Of a stretch of 22,488 nucleotides of DNA, positions 6,859 through 15,069 are shown piece after piece. Position 1 is the stretch's first letter. Every line of letters begins with the position of its first letter. The stretch is from Patescibacteria group bacterium (GTDB taxonomy: Bacteria > Patescibacteriota > Minisyncoccia > UBA6257 > HR35), in the NCBI GenBank assembly GCA_025060085.1, contig JANXCM010000004.1, positions 1 to 22,488 on the forward strand, given 5' to 3'. The notes under the pieces are model-generated. The model saw only the letters and a program-made list of their open reading frames with translations. It searched no databases and was not told the origin of the DNA. The translations under genes were made by a program, and so were the position numbers.

Positions 6859-6872
6859 ATTTTGAAATAAAT

Positions 6873-7310
6873 ATGAGTAAATTATTATTCGTTATTTTTC
6901 TTATTATTTCATTTTATTTTAGCAATCAAGCAGTTTCGCCTACCACAGCAACTATTGAACCAATTATTTTGGAAGAAAATATCTTTTTAAATCAACAAAA
7001 TATAAAAATTAAAAATATTAAGGAATACTGGGTAATAATCACTGGTTATTCTTCTAGTTATGATGAAACTGATGATACTCCTTATATTACTGCTTCGGGT
7101 GAATGGGTTACGGATGGTATCGTTGCTTCTAATTTTCTTCCTTTTGGAACAAAGATTTTAATTCCTGAAATTTTTGGAAATAAGATTTTTATTGTTAAAG
7201 ATCGAATGAATGACAGATTTGAAGACCGAATAGATATTTGGTTTCCAAGCAAATGGGAAGCAATTAATTTTGGTAAAAAATACTCAAAAATAATAATCTT
7301 ATCAAATTAA
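6873..7310 (+). CDS. Exported 3D-domain protein (possible peptidoglycan lytic enzyme)
   Basis: 145 residues. Residues 1-20 form a signal peptide or N-terminal anchor (LLFVIFLIISFYFSNQA). The rest (about 52-145) is a 3D domain, the double-psi barrel found at the C-terminus of MltA lytic transglycosylases and in firmicute YocH/YuiC-like wall proteins. The match is in order: VIITGYSSSYDETDDTPYIT, then TASGEWV, then GIVASNFLPFGTKILIPE, then FIVKDRMNDRFEDRIDIWF, then an A.NFG ending. The Asp residues of KDRM and RIDIWF match conserved family aspartates, including the likely catalytic acid. Cleavage of glycan strands outside the membrane is the likely role. Its end overlaps the convergent PilB gene by nine bases, and the PBP gene lies just beyond, so wall-synthesis and wall-cleavage genes are near neighbours. 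Confidence 0.82.
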   Translation: MSKLLFVIFLIISFYFSNQAVSPTTATIEPIILEENIFLNQQNIKIKNIKEYWVIITGYSSSYDETDDTPYITASGEWVTDGIVASNFLPFGTKILIPEIFGNKIFIVKDRMNDRFEDRIDIWFPSKWEAINFGKKYSKIIILSN

Positions 7311-8963
7311 CTTACCTGTTACTCTCTCTACCTCTTCAATGGTGGTTATTTTTTTTAAAGCCTTTAAAATACCTGCTTGCCTTAAACTAACAAAACCAGT
7401 TTTCTGTACAGATTTTAGTATTTCTTCTTCATTAGGATTTTTATAAATTATTTCTTGAATTTTTTCTGAAATTTCTAAAAGTTCAAAAATAGCTATTCTC
7501 CCTCTATAACCAGTATAGAAACATTGTTCACATCCTTTTGTTTTAACTAAAGAAATATTTTCAAAATCAATTTTTTGATAAATATCTTGGGGGATATTAT
7601 TTAAATTTTTTTTAATAAGCTGAATAATATTTTGATCGGGAAAATATTCCTCAAAACACTTTTCACAAACTCTTCTTAATAATCTTTGGGCAATAACTAA
7701 TCTTAATGCTGATGGAATAAGAGATTTATCTACTCCTAAATCTATTAATCGTGGAATAGCCCCTAAAGAATCATTAGTGTGAAGGGTGGATAAAACTAAA
7801 TGGCCAGTTAAAGCGGCATTAATAGCGATACCTGCTGTATCCTTATCTCGTATCTCGCCAACCAAAATAACATTTGGATCTTGTCTTAAAATTGATCTTA
7901 ACCCTGTAGCGAAAGTATAATTTTCTGAAAGATTAACTTGGGTTTGAGTTATTCCTTCGATTTGATATTCTATTGGATCTTCAATAGTAATAATTTTAAT
8001 TTCTTTTCTTTTAATTTTTTTTAAAATAGCATAAAGAGTAGTTGTTTTTCCTGAACCAGTTGGACCAGTGTTTAATATTAATCCATTAGGTTGATGAATA
8101 TGATAATCAATTTTTTTTAATTCATAATCTTCTAAGCCTAATTCATTTAAAGATAATAAAATCTTTTCTGGATTCAGTAATCTCATTACAATCGTTTCAT
8201 CATAAGTACTAGGAATGGTACTAACACGGATATCTATTTTTTTATTACCTAGAGAAATAGAGAATCTACCATCTTGAGGTTTTTGAGTAATATTTAAAAA
8301 TAAACCGGAAAATAATTTAATACGATTTTTTATCACCGGGTAAATTGATTTTTTTAAATTGGCTACATTATACAAAATTCCATCAATTCTTAGTTTAATT
8401 TCAATTTCTTTTTCTGTGGGCTCGAGGTGAATATCAGAAGAATCAAACTTTATTGCCCCGGCAATCAAATAATCTAAAATAGATAGAATATTGTTTTCTT
8501 CCAAAGATTGAATGATTTTATTTAAATCTTCTTTTTCTTTTAATTCGGAAATAATTTCTTGAACTTTTTCGATATCTAATTCTAAAATTTGAGTATACTT
8601 AGTTTTACTCTTCTTTACAAATTCATAATCTTTAATTCCCTTCTCAAAGCTTGAACGAGAAATCACTCCAATGGTCAAATTATATCCTTCTTTTTTTAAT
8701 CCTTCTAAAAATTTTACTACTCGATCGTCAGCTGGATTAATAGTACCAATAATTAAATTTTTTCCTTTTTTTTCGATAGGTAAAATTAATAATTTTTGAG
8801 CAGTGTTTTTATCAATTATTTTTAGAGCTTCAGGATTAGGATGTTTTACTTTTAAATTAAAATAATTTAAATTTAAAATTTCGGCTAATTTTTGAGCGAT
8901 ATTTTCTTCTTCGCTTTCTTTAATTTTATTTAATAAATCATTCAAATCGCCACTATTTTGCAT
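7302..8963 (-). CDS. pilB: PilB/GspE-type assembly ATPase of a type IV pilus
   Basis: 553 residues, full length for the PilB family. The N-terminal MshEN-like part (about 20-115) is followed by the secretion-ATPase core: Walker A GPTGSGKTT at about 300-308, the Asp box IITIEDPIEY at about 334-343, Walker B with ILVGEIRD at about 366-373, and the His box GHLVLSTLHTND at about 387-398. A tetracysteine zinc site is intact (C433, C436, C478, C481; CEKC and CEQC), which separates PilB/GspE extension ATPases from PilT retraction ATPases. It powers pilin polymerisation at the cytoplasmic face of the inner membrane. No pilin, PilC or PilM gene is next to it in this window. It is divergent from the PBP gene, with 69 bases between the starts, and convergent with the 3D protein. 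Confidence 0.95.
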   Translation of the reverse strand: MQNSGDLNDLLNKIKESEEENIAQKLAEILNLNYFNLKVKHPNPEALKIIDKNTAQKLLILPIEKKGKNLIIGTINPADDRVVKFLEGLKKEGYNLTIGVISRSSFEKGIKDYEFVKKSKTKYTQILELDIEKVQEIISELKEKEDLNKIIQSLEENNILSILDYLIAGAIKFDSSDIHLEPTEKEIEIKLRIDGILYNVANLKKSIYPVIKNRIKLFSGLFLNITQKPQDGRFSISLGNKKIDIRVSTIPSTYDETIVMRLLNPEKILLSLNELGLEDYELKKIDYHIHQPNGLILNTGPTGSGKTTTLYAILKKIKRKEIKIITIEDPIEYQIEGITQTQVNLSENYTFATGLRSILRQDPNVILVGEIRDKDTAGIAINAALTGHLVLSTLHTNDSLGAIPRLIDLGVDKSLIPSALRLVIAQRLLRRVCEKCFEEYFPDQNIIQLIKKNLNNIPQDIYQKIDFENISLVKTKGCEQCFYTGYRGRIAIFELLEISEKIQEIIYKNPNEEEILKSVQKTGFVSLRQAGILKALKKITTIEEVERVTGKLI

Positions 8964-9032
8964 TTAAAATATATTAAATAAGAAAAATTTTTTTAATTAA
9001 GATATTCATATTATAAGCTAAATAAGCTAATA

Positions 9033-11108
9033 ATGAGAAATTTATTTAAAAAAATTATTTTTAATTTTCTCTTATTAATCGGCTTATTTTTTTTTCTTTT
9101 CATTTCTATTGTTTTAATTATTTCTTCTTATCTAATTTCTGAGCTGCCTCCTTCTGAAATAATTAACAATCCTATTCCTGGAGGAAGTACCCAAATTTAT
9201 GATCGAAGTGGTAATATTTTAATTTATGAAATTGGTTTAAGAAGATATCCTGTTAAATATTCTGAAATTCCTGAAAAGATTATTTTAGCCACTTTGGCTG
9301 CTGAAGATGATAGTTTTTTTCACCACCGAGGAATTAGTTTAAAGGGAATTATTAGATCCATAATTTTAAATATCAAAACAAGAAGTTTAAATTATGGTGG
9401 ATCGACCCTTACTCAACAATTAGCTCGGAATTTATTTTTATCCAATGAAAAAAGTATTTTTAGAAAAATTAAAGAAATTATTTTAGCTCTTGAATTAGAA
9501 AGGAGATTTTCCAAAGAGAAAATTTTAGAATATTATTTAAATTCGATTAATTATGGTTCAGGAAATATTGGTATTAAAGCAGCGGCGGATTTTTATTTTA
9601 ATAAAAATCTTCAAAGTTTAGATTGGTCAGAAGTGGCTATTTTAGTTAGTATTCCTAAATCACCTAAAAATTATGCTCCTATCCATGAAGAAAATTTAAA
9701 AAAATTAAAAGAAAGAAGAGATTTTGTATTAAATAGATTATTTTCTTTAGGTTGGATTTCAAAAGAAGAATATCAAGAAGTTATTAATAAGAAAATATCT
9801 ATTTCTCAAAAAAAATATACTAAAATTTTCGCTCCTCATTTTGCTTTAAAAGTCAAGCAAATTTTAGAAAAGATGTATCCTGATTTAAATTTAGAAACAG
9901 CAGGTTTAAAAGTTATTACTACTTTAAACTATCAATATCAAAAATTAGCTGAGGAAATTATTAAAGAAAAAGCAAATCAAAATACAATTAAGTACGGAGC
10001 CAAAAATGCTAGCTTATTAATGATGGATGCCAAAACAGGTGAAGTATTAGTTATGGTTGGCTCAAAAGATTTTTTTGATGAAAGTATTCAAGGTCAAGTT
10101 AATATGACTACTTGGCCTCGTCAACCAGGTTCAGCTTTTAAACCAATTTCTTATGTCACTCTGTTTCAATTAGGATATCCTCCAGAAACAATTATATTTG
10201 ATACTCCCACTAATTTCGGTTCTGAATATAAACCCTATCGTCCTAATAATTTTGATAAAAAATTTAGAGGACCTGTCAATTTAAAAATTGCTCTAGCTCA
10301 ATCAATAAATATCCCGGCGGTTAAAGTTTTTTATTTAGCCGATCCTAAAAGAGTTATTGAAAATGCCAAAAAATTTGGAATTACCTCAATTAAAAATTAT
10401 GGACATTATGGTCTTTCTTTAGCCTTAGGAACAGCGGAAATAAGCATGATAGAAATGGCAAGAGCTTATAGTGTTTTTGCTAATGATGGTGAATTGGTCA
10501 GCCAAAGTTTAATTTTAAAAATTTTTAATAATAAAAATGAGTTAATTTATGAATATCAACCTAAGAAAGAGCGGGTAATTGATTCCCAATCAATAAGAAT
10601 ATTAAATAATATTTTAAAGGATTATGAAGCTAGAAGAGGATTATTTACTAATAGTTTATCCCTAACTAAAATTGAAGATTATGAAATAGCTCTTAAGACT
10701 GGTACAAGTCAATTTTATCGAGATGCTTGGACATTTGGTTATACTCCTAATTTTATTGTTGGTGTATGGGCTGGAAACACTGATGGTAAAACTTTAAAAG
10801 AGGGTTTAAGTATTATTTTAACTTTACCTATTTGGAATGAATTTACAAAAAAAATAATAAAAGACTTCCCTAAAACAAATTTTTTACCACCGAAATATTT
10901 TAAAATAAATAAACCAATGTTAAATGGCGAATGGTTTAGTGATTATGGTATTCACGATATTCTTTTTTATGTTGATAAAAATAATCCTTTAGGCTCAATG
11001 CCTAAAAATCCATACCTCGATTCTCAATTTAAAAATTGGGAAGAAGGAGTGAATTGGTGGCTTAATAATTCTGAAAACTTAAATTACTTTCAGGAATATG
11101 AATTTTAA
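9033..11108 (+). CDS. Class A penicillin-binding protein (PBP1a type)
   Basis: 691 residues. One N-terminal membrane span (about 10-35) leads into a GT51 glycosyltransferase domain, with catalytic Glu91 in AAEDDSFFHHRGIS, then GGSTLTQQLARNL, and the ELERRFSKEKILEYYLN segment. A transpeptidase domain follows with SxxK at S367-K370 (PGSAFKP), SxN at S424-N426 (AQSINIP) and KTG at 555-557 (LKTGTSQ). All catalytic motifs are present, so it should both polymerise glycan chains and cross-link stem peptides outside the cytoplasmic membrane. It shows that the organism makes its own peptidoglycan. Its 3' end overlaps the small convergent gene next to dnaN by 47 bases. No Shine-Dalgarno motif precedes the ATG. 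Confidence 0.95.
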   Translation: MRNLFKKIIFNFLLLIGLFFFLFISIVLIISSYLISELPPSEIINNPIPGGSTQIYDRSGNILIYEIGLRRYPVKYSEIPEKIILATLAAEDDSFFHHRGISLKGIIRSIILNIKTRSLNYGGSTLTQQLARNLFLSNEKSIFRKIKEIILALELERRFSKEKILEYYLNSINYGSGNIGIKAAADFYFNKNLQSLDWSEVAILVSIPKSPKNYAPIHEENLKKLKERRDFVLNRLFSLGWISKEEYQEVINKKISISQKKYTKIFAPHFALKVKQILEKMYPDLNLETAGLKVITTLNYQYQKLAEEIIKEKANQNTIKYGAKNASLLMMDAKTGEVLVMVGSKDFFDESIQGQVNMTTWPRQPGSAFKPISYVTLFQLGYPPETIIFDTPTNFGSEYKPYRPNNFDKKFRGPVNLKIALAQSINIPAVKVFYLADPKRVIENAKKFGITSIKNYGHYGLSLALGTAEISMIEMARAYSVFANDGELVSQSLILKIFNNKNELIYEYQPKKERVIDSQSIRILNNILKDYEARRGLFTNSLSLTKIEDYEIALKTGTSQFYRDAWTFGYTPNFIVGVWAGNTDGKTLKEGLSIILTLPIWNEFTKKIIKDFPKTNFLPPKYFKINKPMLNGEWFSDYGIHDILFYVDKNNPLGSMPKNPYLDSQFKNWEEGVNWWLNNSENLNYFQEYEF

Positions 11109-11274
11109 CTATCATTTCTATTCTTTTTTTAACTTCGAAATTTATTTTATTACTTGATTTAATTAAAATTTTATTATTATAAATTATTATGTTTATTTTT
11201 AAATCAGGGTAGTTTTTTTTAATTTCTTGAGCAAGAGTTAAAATTTTATCTTTCTTTAAATTAATCTTAAACAT
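11062..11274 (-). CDS. Small hypothetical protein linked to dnaN (70 aa)
   Basis: An ATG five bases after the dnaN stop on the same strand opens 70 codons. The residues suggest a small folded alpha/beta protein: a basic helix (LKKDKILTLAQEIKKNYPDL), a strand (KINIIIYNNKILIK) and a final helix (VKKRIEMIVKI). I do not recognise the family. Support comes from tight spacing to dnaN and plausible composition; against it, the last 47 bases overlap the PBP gene tail to tail. Position downstream of dnaN may mean co-expression with the replication genes, but no function can be assigned. Confidence 0.5.
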   Translation of the reverse strand: MFKINLKKDKILTLAQEIKKNYPDLKINIIIYNNKILIKSSNKINFEVKKRIEMIVKIHIPESNLSFQNY

Positions 11275-11279
11275 AATAA

Positions 11280-12407
11280 TTAAAAAGGCATAAGAAGATA
11301 AAAATAATCATCTTCTAAAGGAGATTTTAATAATACTGGTTTAATATTCATTTCAGAGGGGATATTTAAACCAAGAAAAATTTTTTCTCCATCAATATTC
11401 TTTAAACCATCTAAAAGAAATTCTAAATTAAATGAAATTTCAAAATCTTCTTCAAAATTACTTGAGATTAATTCAAAATTTATTTTATTAATATTTTCAC
11501 CTATTAATTCATTTTTAGTGTAAAAATTTAAAATTTTTTCTTGAAAATCAACTTTTATTTTTAACTCTTTAGTTTTATCCATAAAAACATTATTTAATTT
11601 TATTACTTTTAAAATTTCATTTTTATCTACTAAAATCTCTAAATTAAAATCTTTTGGAATAATTTGTTGATAATTTGGATAATCTATTGTTAATAACTTA
11701 GAAATTAAAACTTGATCATCTAAATCGAAAGTAATTTGATTTTCTTCTAAATATAACTTTGTTTTTATTGGTTTTTTTCTTATTTTTAAATATTCATCTA
11801 TTATCTTAAATGGTATTAAAATTTTTATCTCTTTATTAATATTAGTTAAAACTATATCTTTTTTAATTTTATATTCGCTTAATCTAATTGAGTCAGTACT
11901 TACTAATCTTAAGAAATTATTATCTAACCAAAAATACACTCCAGCCAGTTCTGGTTTAATTAAATTAGCTGTTTTTAGTGGAGAAATAATTTTTTGAAGA
12001 AGATTATCAAAAAAAAGACTATCAATTTCTAAATAATTATCATTTTTAAATTGAGGTAAAAAAGGGAATTCTTCTTCTGAAATACTTACTAAACTACAAA
12101 AAATATTATTTCCTCTAATAATTAAAATATTCTCTTTATTTTCAAGACTAACTTCTTCTTCGTAAAAATTGTTTATTATTTCTAAAAATTGTTTAGCTGG
12201 AACTAAGAATTCTCCTTCTTCTTTAATTTTGGCTATTATTTTTGATTGATAAGAAATTTCTAAATCTGTAGAGAAAAGATAAATATTATTATTTTTTGCT
12301 GAAATTTTAAAAAAATTTAAGATATTTAATTCTGATTTTTTAGGTGTAATTCTGTTAATTATTGCCAATTTATCCAATAATGATTGTTTTAATATTGTTA
12401 ATTTCAT
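11280..12407 (-). CDS. dnaN: DNA polymerase III beta subunit (sliding clamp)
   Basis: 375 residues, the normal length for a three-domain beta clamp. It begins with MKLTILKQSLLDKLAIINRI, the typical clamp start, continues with a first-domain segment IYLFSTDLEISYQ, has AGVYFWLDNNFLRLVSTDSIRLS at the second-domain opening (the T-D-.-.-R-L motif), and ends PVLLKSPLEDDYFYLLMPF, matching the conserved Y-L-hydrophobic-MP ending. The ring dimer encircles DNA and tethers polymerase III. The gene follows dnaA in the same direction across a 158-base AT-rich spacer that contains a DnaA box. Confidence 0.93.
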   Translation of the reverse strand: MKLTILKQSLLDKLAIINRITPKKSELNILNFFKISAKNNNIYLFSTDLEISYQSKIIAKIKEEGEFLVPAKQFLEIINNFYEEEVSLENKENILIIRGNNIFCSLVSISEEEFPFLPQFKNDNYLEIDSLFFDNLLQKIISPLKTANLIKPELAGVYFWLDNNFLRLVSTDSIRLSEYKIKKDIVLTNINKEIKILIPFKIIDEYLKIRKKPIKTKLYLEENQITFDLDDQVLISKLLTIDYPNYQQIIPKDFNLEILVDKNEILKVIKLNNVFMDKTKELKIKVDFQEKILNFYTKNELIGENINKINFELISSNFEEDFEISFNLEFLLDGLKNIDGEKIFLGLNIPSEMNIKPVLLKSPLEDDYFYLLMPF

Positions 12408-12565
12408 TATTTTTTTTAATTTAATAATTTATTTCAATATTTTAATATAATAAAATAATAATAAATATATGTGGATAAGTTATTCTTTTAAAATATTAAT
12501 TAAAAATATATTAAATTATAAATATATAATATTTATAATATTTTGTTAATAATAAGTTAATAATT
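12408..12565. other. dnaA-dnaN spacer, probable replication origin region (oriC)
   Basis: This 158-base spacer is almost entirely A and T. It holds a perfect DnaA box, TGTGGATAA at 12470-12478 (consensus TTATCCACA on the minus strand), flanked by a TAATAATAA-type triplet tract at 12455-12466. Next to the dnaA stop, the 9-mer GTTAATAAT is directly repeated at 12545-12553 and 12556-12564, an 11-base period; read on the minus strand these resemble degenerate DnaA boxes (TTATTAAC). The dnaA-dnaN junction is a common origin site, and gene direction switches nearby at dnaA/rpmH. Only one strong box is present, so the call rests partly on context. Confidence 0.6.
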
Positions 12566-13924
12566 TTAATTAATAATTTTTTCTTTTAAAACTTCAATTT
12601 CTTGGAAAAGATCTATATTTTCTTTAATTTCTTTTTCTATTTTTTCGTAAGAATATAAAATTGTTGTATGATCTCTTTTATTTAGAATTTCGCCAATAAA
12701 AGAATAAGAAAATTTACCAATATCTCTTAAAAGATAGATTAAAACTTGTCTTGGTTTAATAACTTCTTTTTTTCTTAATTTTTTTAATAAATCATCTTCT
12801 TTTAAATTATAAAAATCAGCTACTATTTTTAATATTTTTTTATAAGATACTTTTTTAATATTTTGCCTTAAATATTCATTGATTAAATTTATAACTTTAT
12901 CTTCATCATAATTATTAAAACGACTTAATTTAAAAGCTATAAAATTTAATCCCCCTTCTAATTCTCTAATATTTTTTACTATCTTTTGGGCTAAAATTTC
13001 TAATATTTTATCAGGAAGAAAATAATTTTTTTCTTGATTTTTTATTTTTAAAATTGCTAATCTTGTTTCATAATCTGGTGGAGTAATATCCACTATTAAT
13101 CCACCTTCAAATCTTGATTGTAATCTTTCTTCAATATCAGGAATCATTCTTGGAGGTCTATCAGAAGAAAAAACTATTTGTTTTTTTAAATTATATAATT
13201 CATTAAAAGTATGAAAAAGTTCTTCTTGAGATTTATTTTTTCCTGAAAGAAAATGAACATCATCTAAAATTAAAACATCTATATCTCTAAATTTTTGTCT
13301 AAATTCATCAATATTTTGATTTTTTAATGAATTAATTAAATCATTAGTAAATTGCTCTGTAGTGGCATATCTAACTTTTTTATTTAAACCATATTTTCTA
13401 ATAATTTCATTACCAATCGCCTGAAGAAGGTGTGTTTTACCTAATCCTACACCTCCATAAATGAATAAAGGATTAAACTTTTCTCCTAAGTTGTTAACTA
13501 CTCCCTGAGCAGCGGCAAAGGCTAAATCATTATTACTGCCAACAACAAAGTTTTCAAAACGATATTTAGGATTTAAATTAGTCGAAGGGTTAATTTCAAA
13601 AATAGTTAATTTCTGTTGATAAGAAAATTTTTTAATCACTGTTTTTTTATAATATTCTTGATTATTATTTTGATTATTAATAATATATTCAATAGCCTTT
13701 AATTCAGGTAAAAATTCTTTAATAGTTTTCAAAAGTATAATATTAAATTTACTTTCTAACCAATTTTTAACAAGCTTATTAGGAACATTGATTTTTAAAA
13801 CACCGTTAAAAAATTGAATTGGTTCAACATTTACAAACCATGTTTTTAAAGTTGGTTTAGAAATCTTTTTTTCTAAATTATCTAGCACTTTAGACCAATT
13901 TTCTTTTAGGAGATTATTTTCCAT
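12566..13924 (-). CDS. dnaA: Chromosomal replication initiator protein DnaA
   Basis: 452 residues, full length. Domain I occupies about 1-85, a short domain II follows, then the AAA+ domain III starting around NPKYRFENFVVGSNNDLAF (about 118). Walker A is GGVGLGKTH at about 157-165 and Walker B is VLILDDVHFL at about 217-226. The YATTEQFTNDL and RFEGGLIVDI segments fit sensor and arginine-finger regions. Domain IV ends with the DNA-binding signature RDHTTILYSYEKI at about 417-429. It binds DnaA boxes and opens oriC. dnaA runs away from rpmH (53 bases between starts), the classical bacterial arrangement. No Shine-Dalgarno motif is seen before the ATG. Confidence 0.97.
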   Translation of the reverse strand: MENNLLKENWSKVLDNLEKKISKPTLKTWFVNVEPIQFFNGVLKINVPNKLVKNWLESKFNIILLKTIKEFLPELKAIEYIINNQNNNQEYYKKTVIKKFSYQQKLTIFEINPSTNLNPKYRFENFVVGSNNDLAFAAAQGVVNNLGEKFNPLFIYGGVGLGKTHLLQAIGNEIIRKYGLNKKVRYATTEQFTNDLINSLKNQNIDEFRQKFRDIDVLILDDVHFLSGKNKSQEELFHTFNELYNLKKQIVFSSDRPPRMIPDIEERLQSRFEGGLIVDITPPDYETRLAILKIKNQEKNYFLPDKILEILAQKIVKNIRELEGGLNFIAFKLSRFNNYDEDKVINLINEYLRQNIKKVSYKKILKIVADFYNLKEDDLLKKLRKKEVIKPRQVLIYLLRDIGKFSYSFIGEILNKRDHTTILYSYEKIEKEIKENIDLFQEIEVLKEKIIN

Positions 13925-13977
13925 ATTTAAATTTATTATATAATTGAATTATACAAAAAATTTTTTTAAAAATTAAG

Positions 13978-14112
13978 ATGGTTATTATAAAAAAAGGGAC
14001 AATTAAAAAGAAAAAAAGAAAGGTAGGTTTTTTAAGACGAAAAAAAACAAAAAGTGGAAGAAAAATTATTTTGAGAAGGAGAAGAAAAGGAAGAAAAAAA
14101 TTAACTCATTAA
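13978..14112 (+). CDS. rpmH: 50S ribosomal protein L34
   Basis: A 44-codon gene. The protein begins MVIIKKGTIKKKKR and contains GFLRRKKTKSGRKIILRRRR, then KGRKKLTH, which aligns along its whole length with L34 (the GFL.R..T..GRK....RR.KGR.KL core). Only the N-terminus departs from the common MKRT(Y/F)QPS form. It is a highly basic rRNA-binding protein. The TAA stop overlaps the rnpA ATG by one base (TAATG), so the two are translationally coupled, in the conserved rpmH-rnpA-yidC order divergent from dnaA. Confidence 0.94.
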   Translation: MVIIKKGTIKKKKRKVGFLRRKKTKSGRKIILRRRRKGRKKLTH

Positions 14113-14432
14113 TGTTGAAAAAAAAATTTAGATTAACTGATTTTGATTTCAAAAATTTTTTTAAAGGACAAAGAAAAAGAAATAACCTTTTTTTAGTTTA
14201 TAAATTAAGAGCTAATTCTAAAAAATTCGCTATTTTAGTTCAAAAAAAAATTATTAAAAAAGCAGTAGAGAGAAATAAAATTAGAAGACAGATTTATGAT
14301 ATTATTAGAAAAAATTTAGCTAATTTAGAAAATGGTTATTATTTAATTATTCCTCAAAAAAAAGAGTCTTATCAAAATTTAAAAAATGAATTATTAAAAT
14401 TACTTCAAGATAATAATGGAAAATATATTTAA
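14112..14432 (+). CDS. rnpA: Ribonuclease P protein component
   Basis: 106 residues, near the usual length. It starts MLKKKFRLTDFDFKNFFKGQ, equivalent to the conserved R-L-.-.-.-.-DF.-.-.-F start. The central signature KKAVERNKIRRQIYDIIR carries the RNR-type motif that contacts RNase P RNA and the pre-tRNA leader. The protein helps the catalytic RNA mature tRNA 5' ends. It overlaps rpmH by one base and yidC by 17 bases. The RNA subunit gene is not in this window. Confidence 0.92.
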   Translation: MLKKKFRLTDFDFKNFFKGQRKRNNLFLVYKLRANSKKFAILVQKKIIKKAVERNKIRRQIYDIIRKNLANLENGYYLIIPQKKESYQNLKNELLKLLQDNNGKYI

Positions 14433-15069
14433 TTCTTTTTTTATTACCCCAATTGTTGCTATCTTTTTATCTTTTTATTATTATTTTGAAGATGCCGGTT
14501 GGGTAATTATTATTACAGCTATTTTTTTAAAGATAATTTTATTACCACTTGATTACTTTTCCTATTTAGAAGAAGAAAAAATAAAAAAGGTATCCCAAAA
14601 AATTAATGAGTTAACAAAAGATATCAAAGATTTTCTTAAAAGATCAGAAATAATGTCGAAAATTTACAAAGAAGAAAATGTTTCTCCTTTTAAAAATTTA
14701 TTAATTCAATTGATTAGTTTACCAATTTTGATAGCCTTTTTTTTAGCCATCCCTAAATTTTTGGAGAGCATTGATAATTTTTATTTTTTAAATTTGATTA
14801 ATCTTAAAATACCCAATATCTTTTTAGCCTCTATTTCTTTTATTTTTCAAATTATTTTTATTTTTTATTTTACTCAACCAGAGCAAAAAAAAATTGCCCT
14901 TTTCTTTTCTGCTGTTTTAGCGCCAATATTTTTAATTCTCCCTGCTGGTTTATTGCTTTATATTTTAATAACCCTCTTTTTCGCTCTTTTAGAAAGAAAA
15001 CTTATCTTTAGTCAAAAGGTACAATTTGGCATCAAGGCGATTAAAAAAAATAATACCCAAAGGAGTTAA
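14416..15069 (+). CDS. yidC: Membrane protein insertase YidC/Oxa1 family
   Basis: 217 residues, the short form without the large periplasmic domain of Gram-negative YidC. It has about five hydrophobic segments. The N-terminus IFNSFFITPIVAIFL and the segment GWVIIITAIFLKIILLPLD followed by a charged cytoplasmic hairpin (about 52-85) match the family. The conserved positive residue of the hydrophilic groove, usually Arg in this first core helix, appears as Lys39 in FLKIILLPL. A C-terminal span with LILPAGLLLYILI corresponds to the family P-.-.-L-.-.-Y motif. It inserts proteins into the cytoplasmic membrane. The start lies inside rnpA (17-base overlap). The 3' end overlaps the convergent propeller-like gene by 81 bases, which is unusually long. 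Confidence 0.88.
   Translation: MENIFNSFFITPIVAIFLSFYYYFEDAGWVIIITAIFLKIILLPLDYFSYLEEEKIKKVSQKINELTKDIKDFLKRSEIMSKIYKEENVSPFKNLLIQLISLPILIAFFLAIPKFLESIDNFYFLNLINLKIPNIFLASISFIFQIIFIFYFTQPEQKKIALFFSAVLAPIFLILPAGLLLYILITLFFALLERKLIFSQKVQFGIKAIKKNNTQRS

Noticed and set aside
11577..11586. DnaA-box-like TTATCCATA inside dnaN
   Set aside because: It is a one-mismatch copy inside coding sequence; such matches are expected by chance in this base composition.
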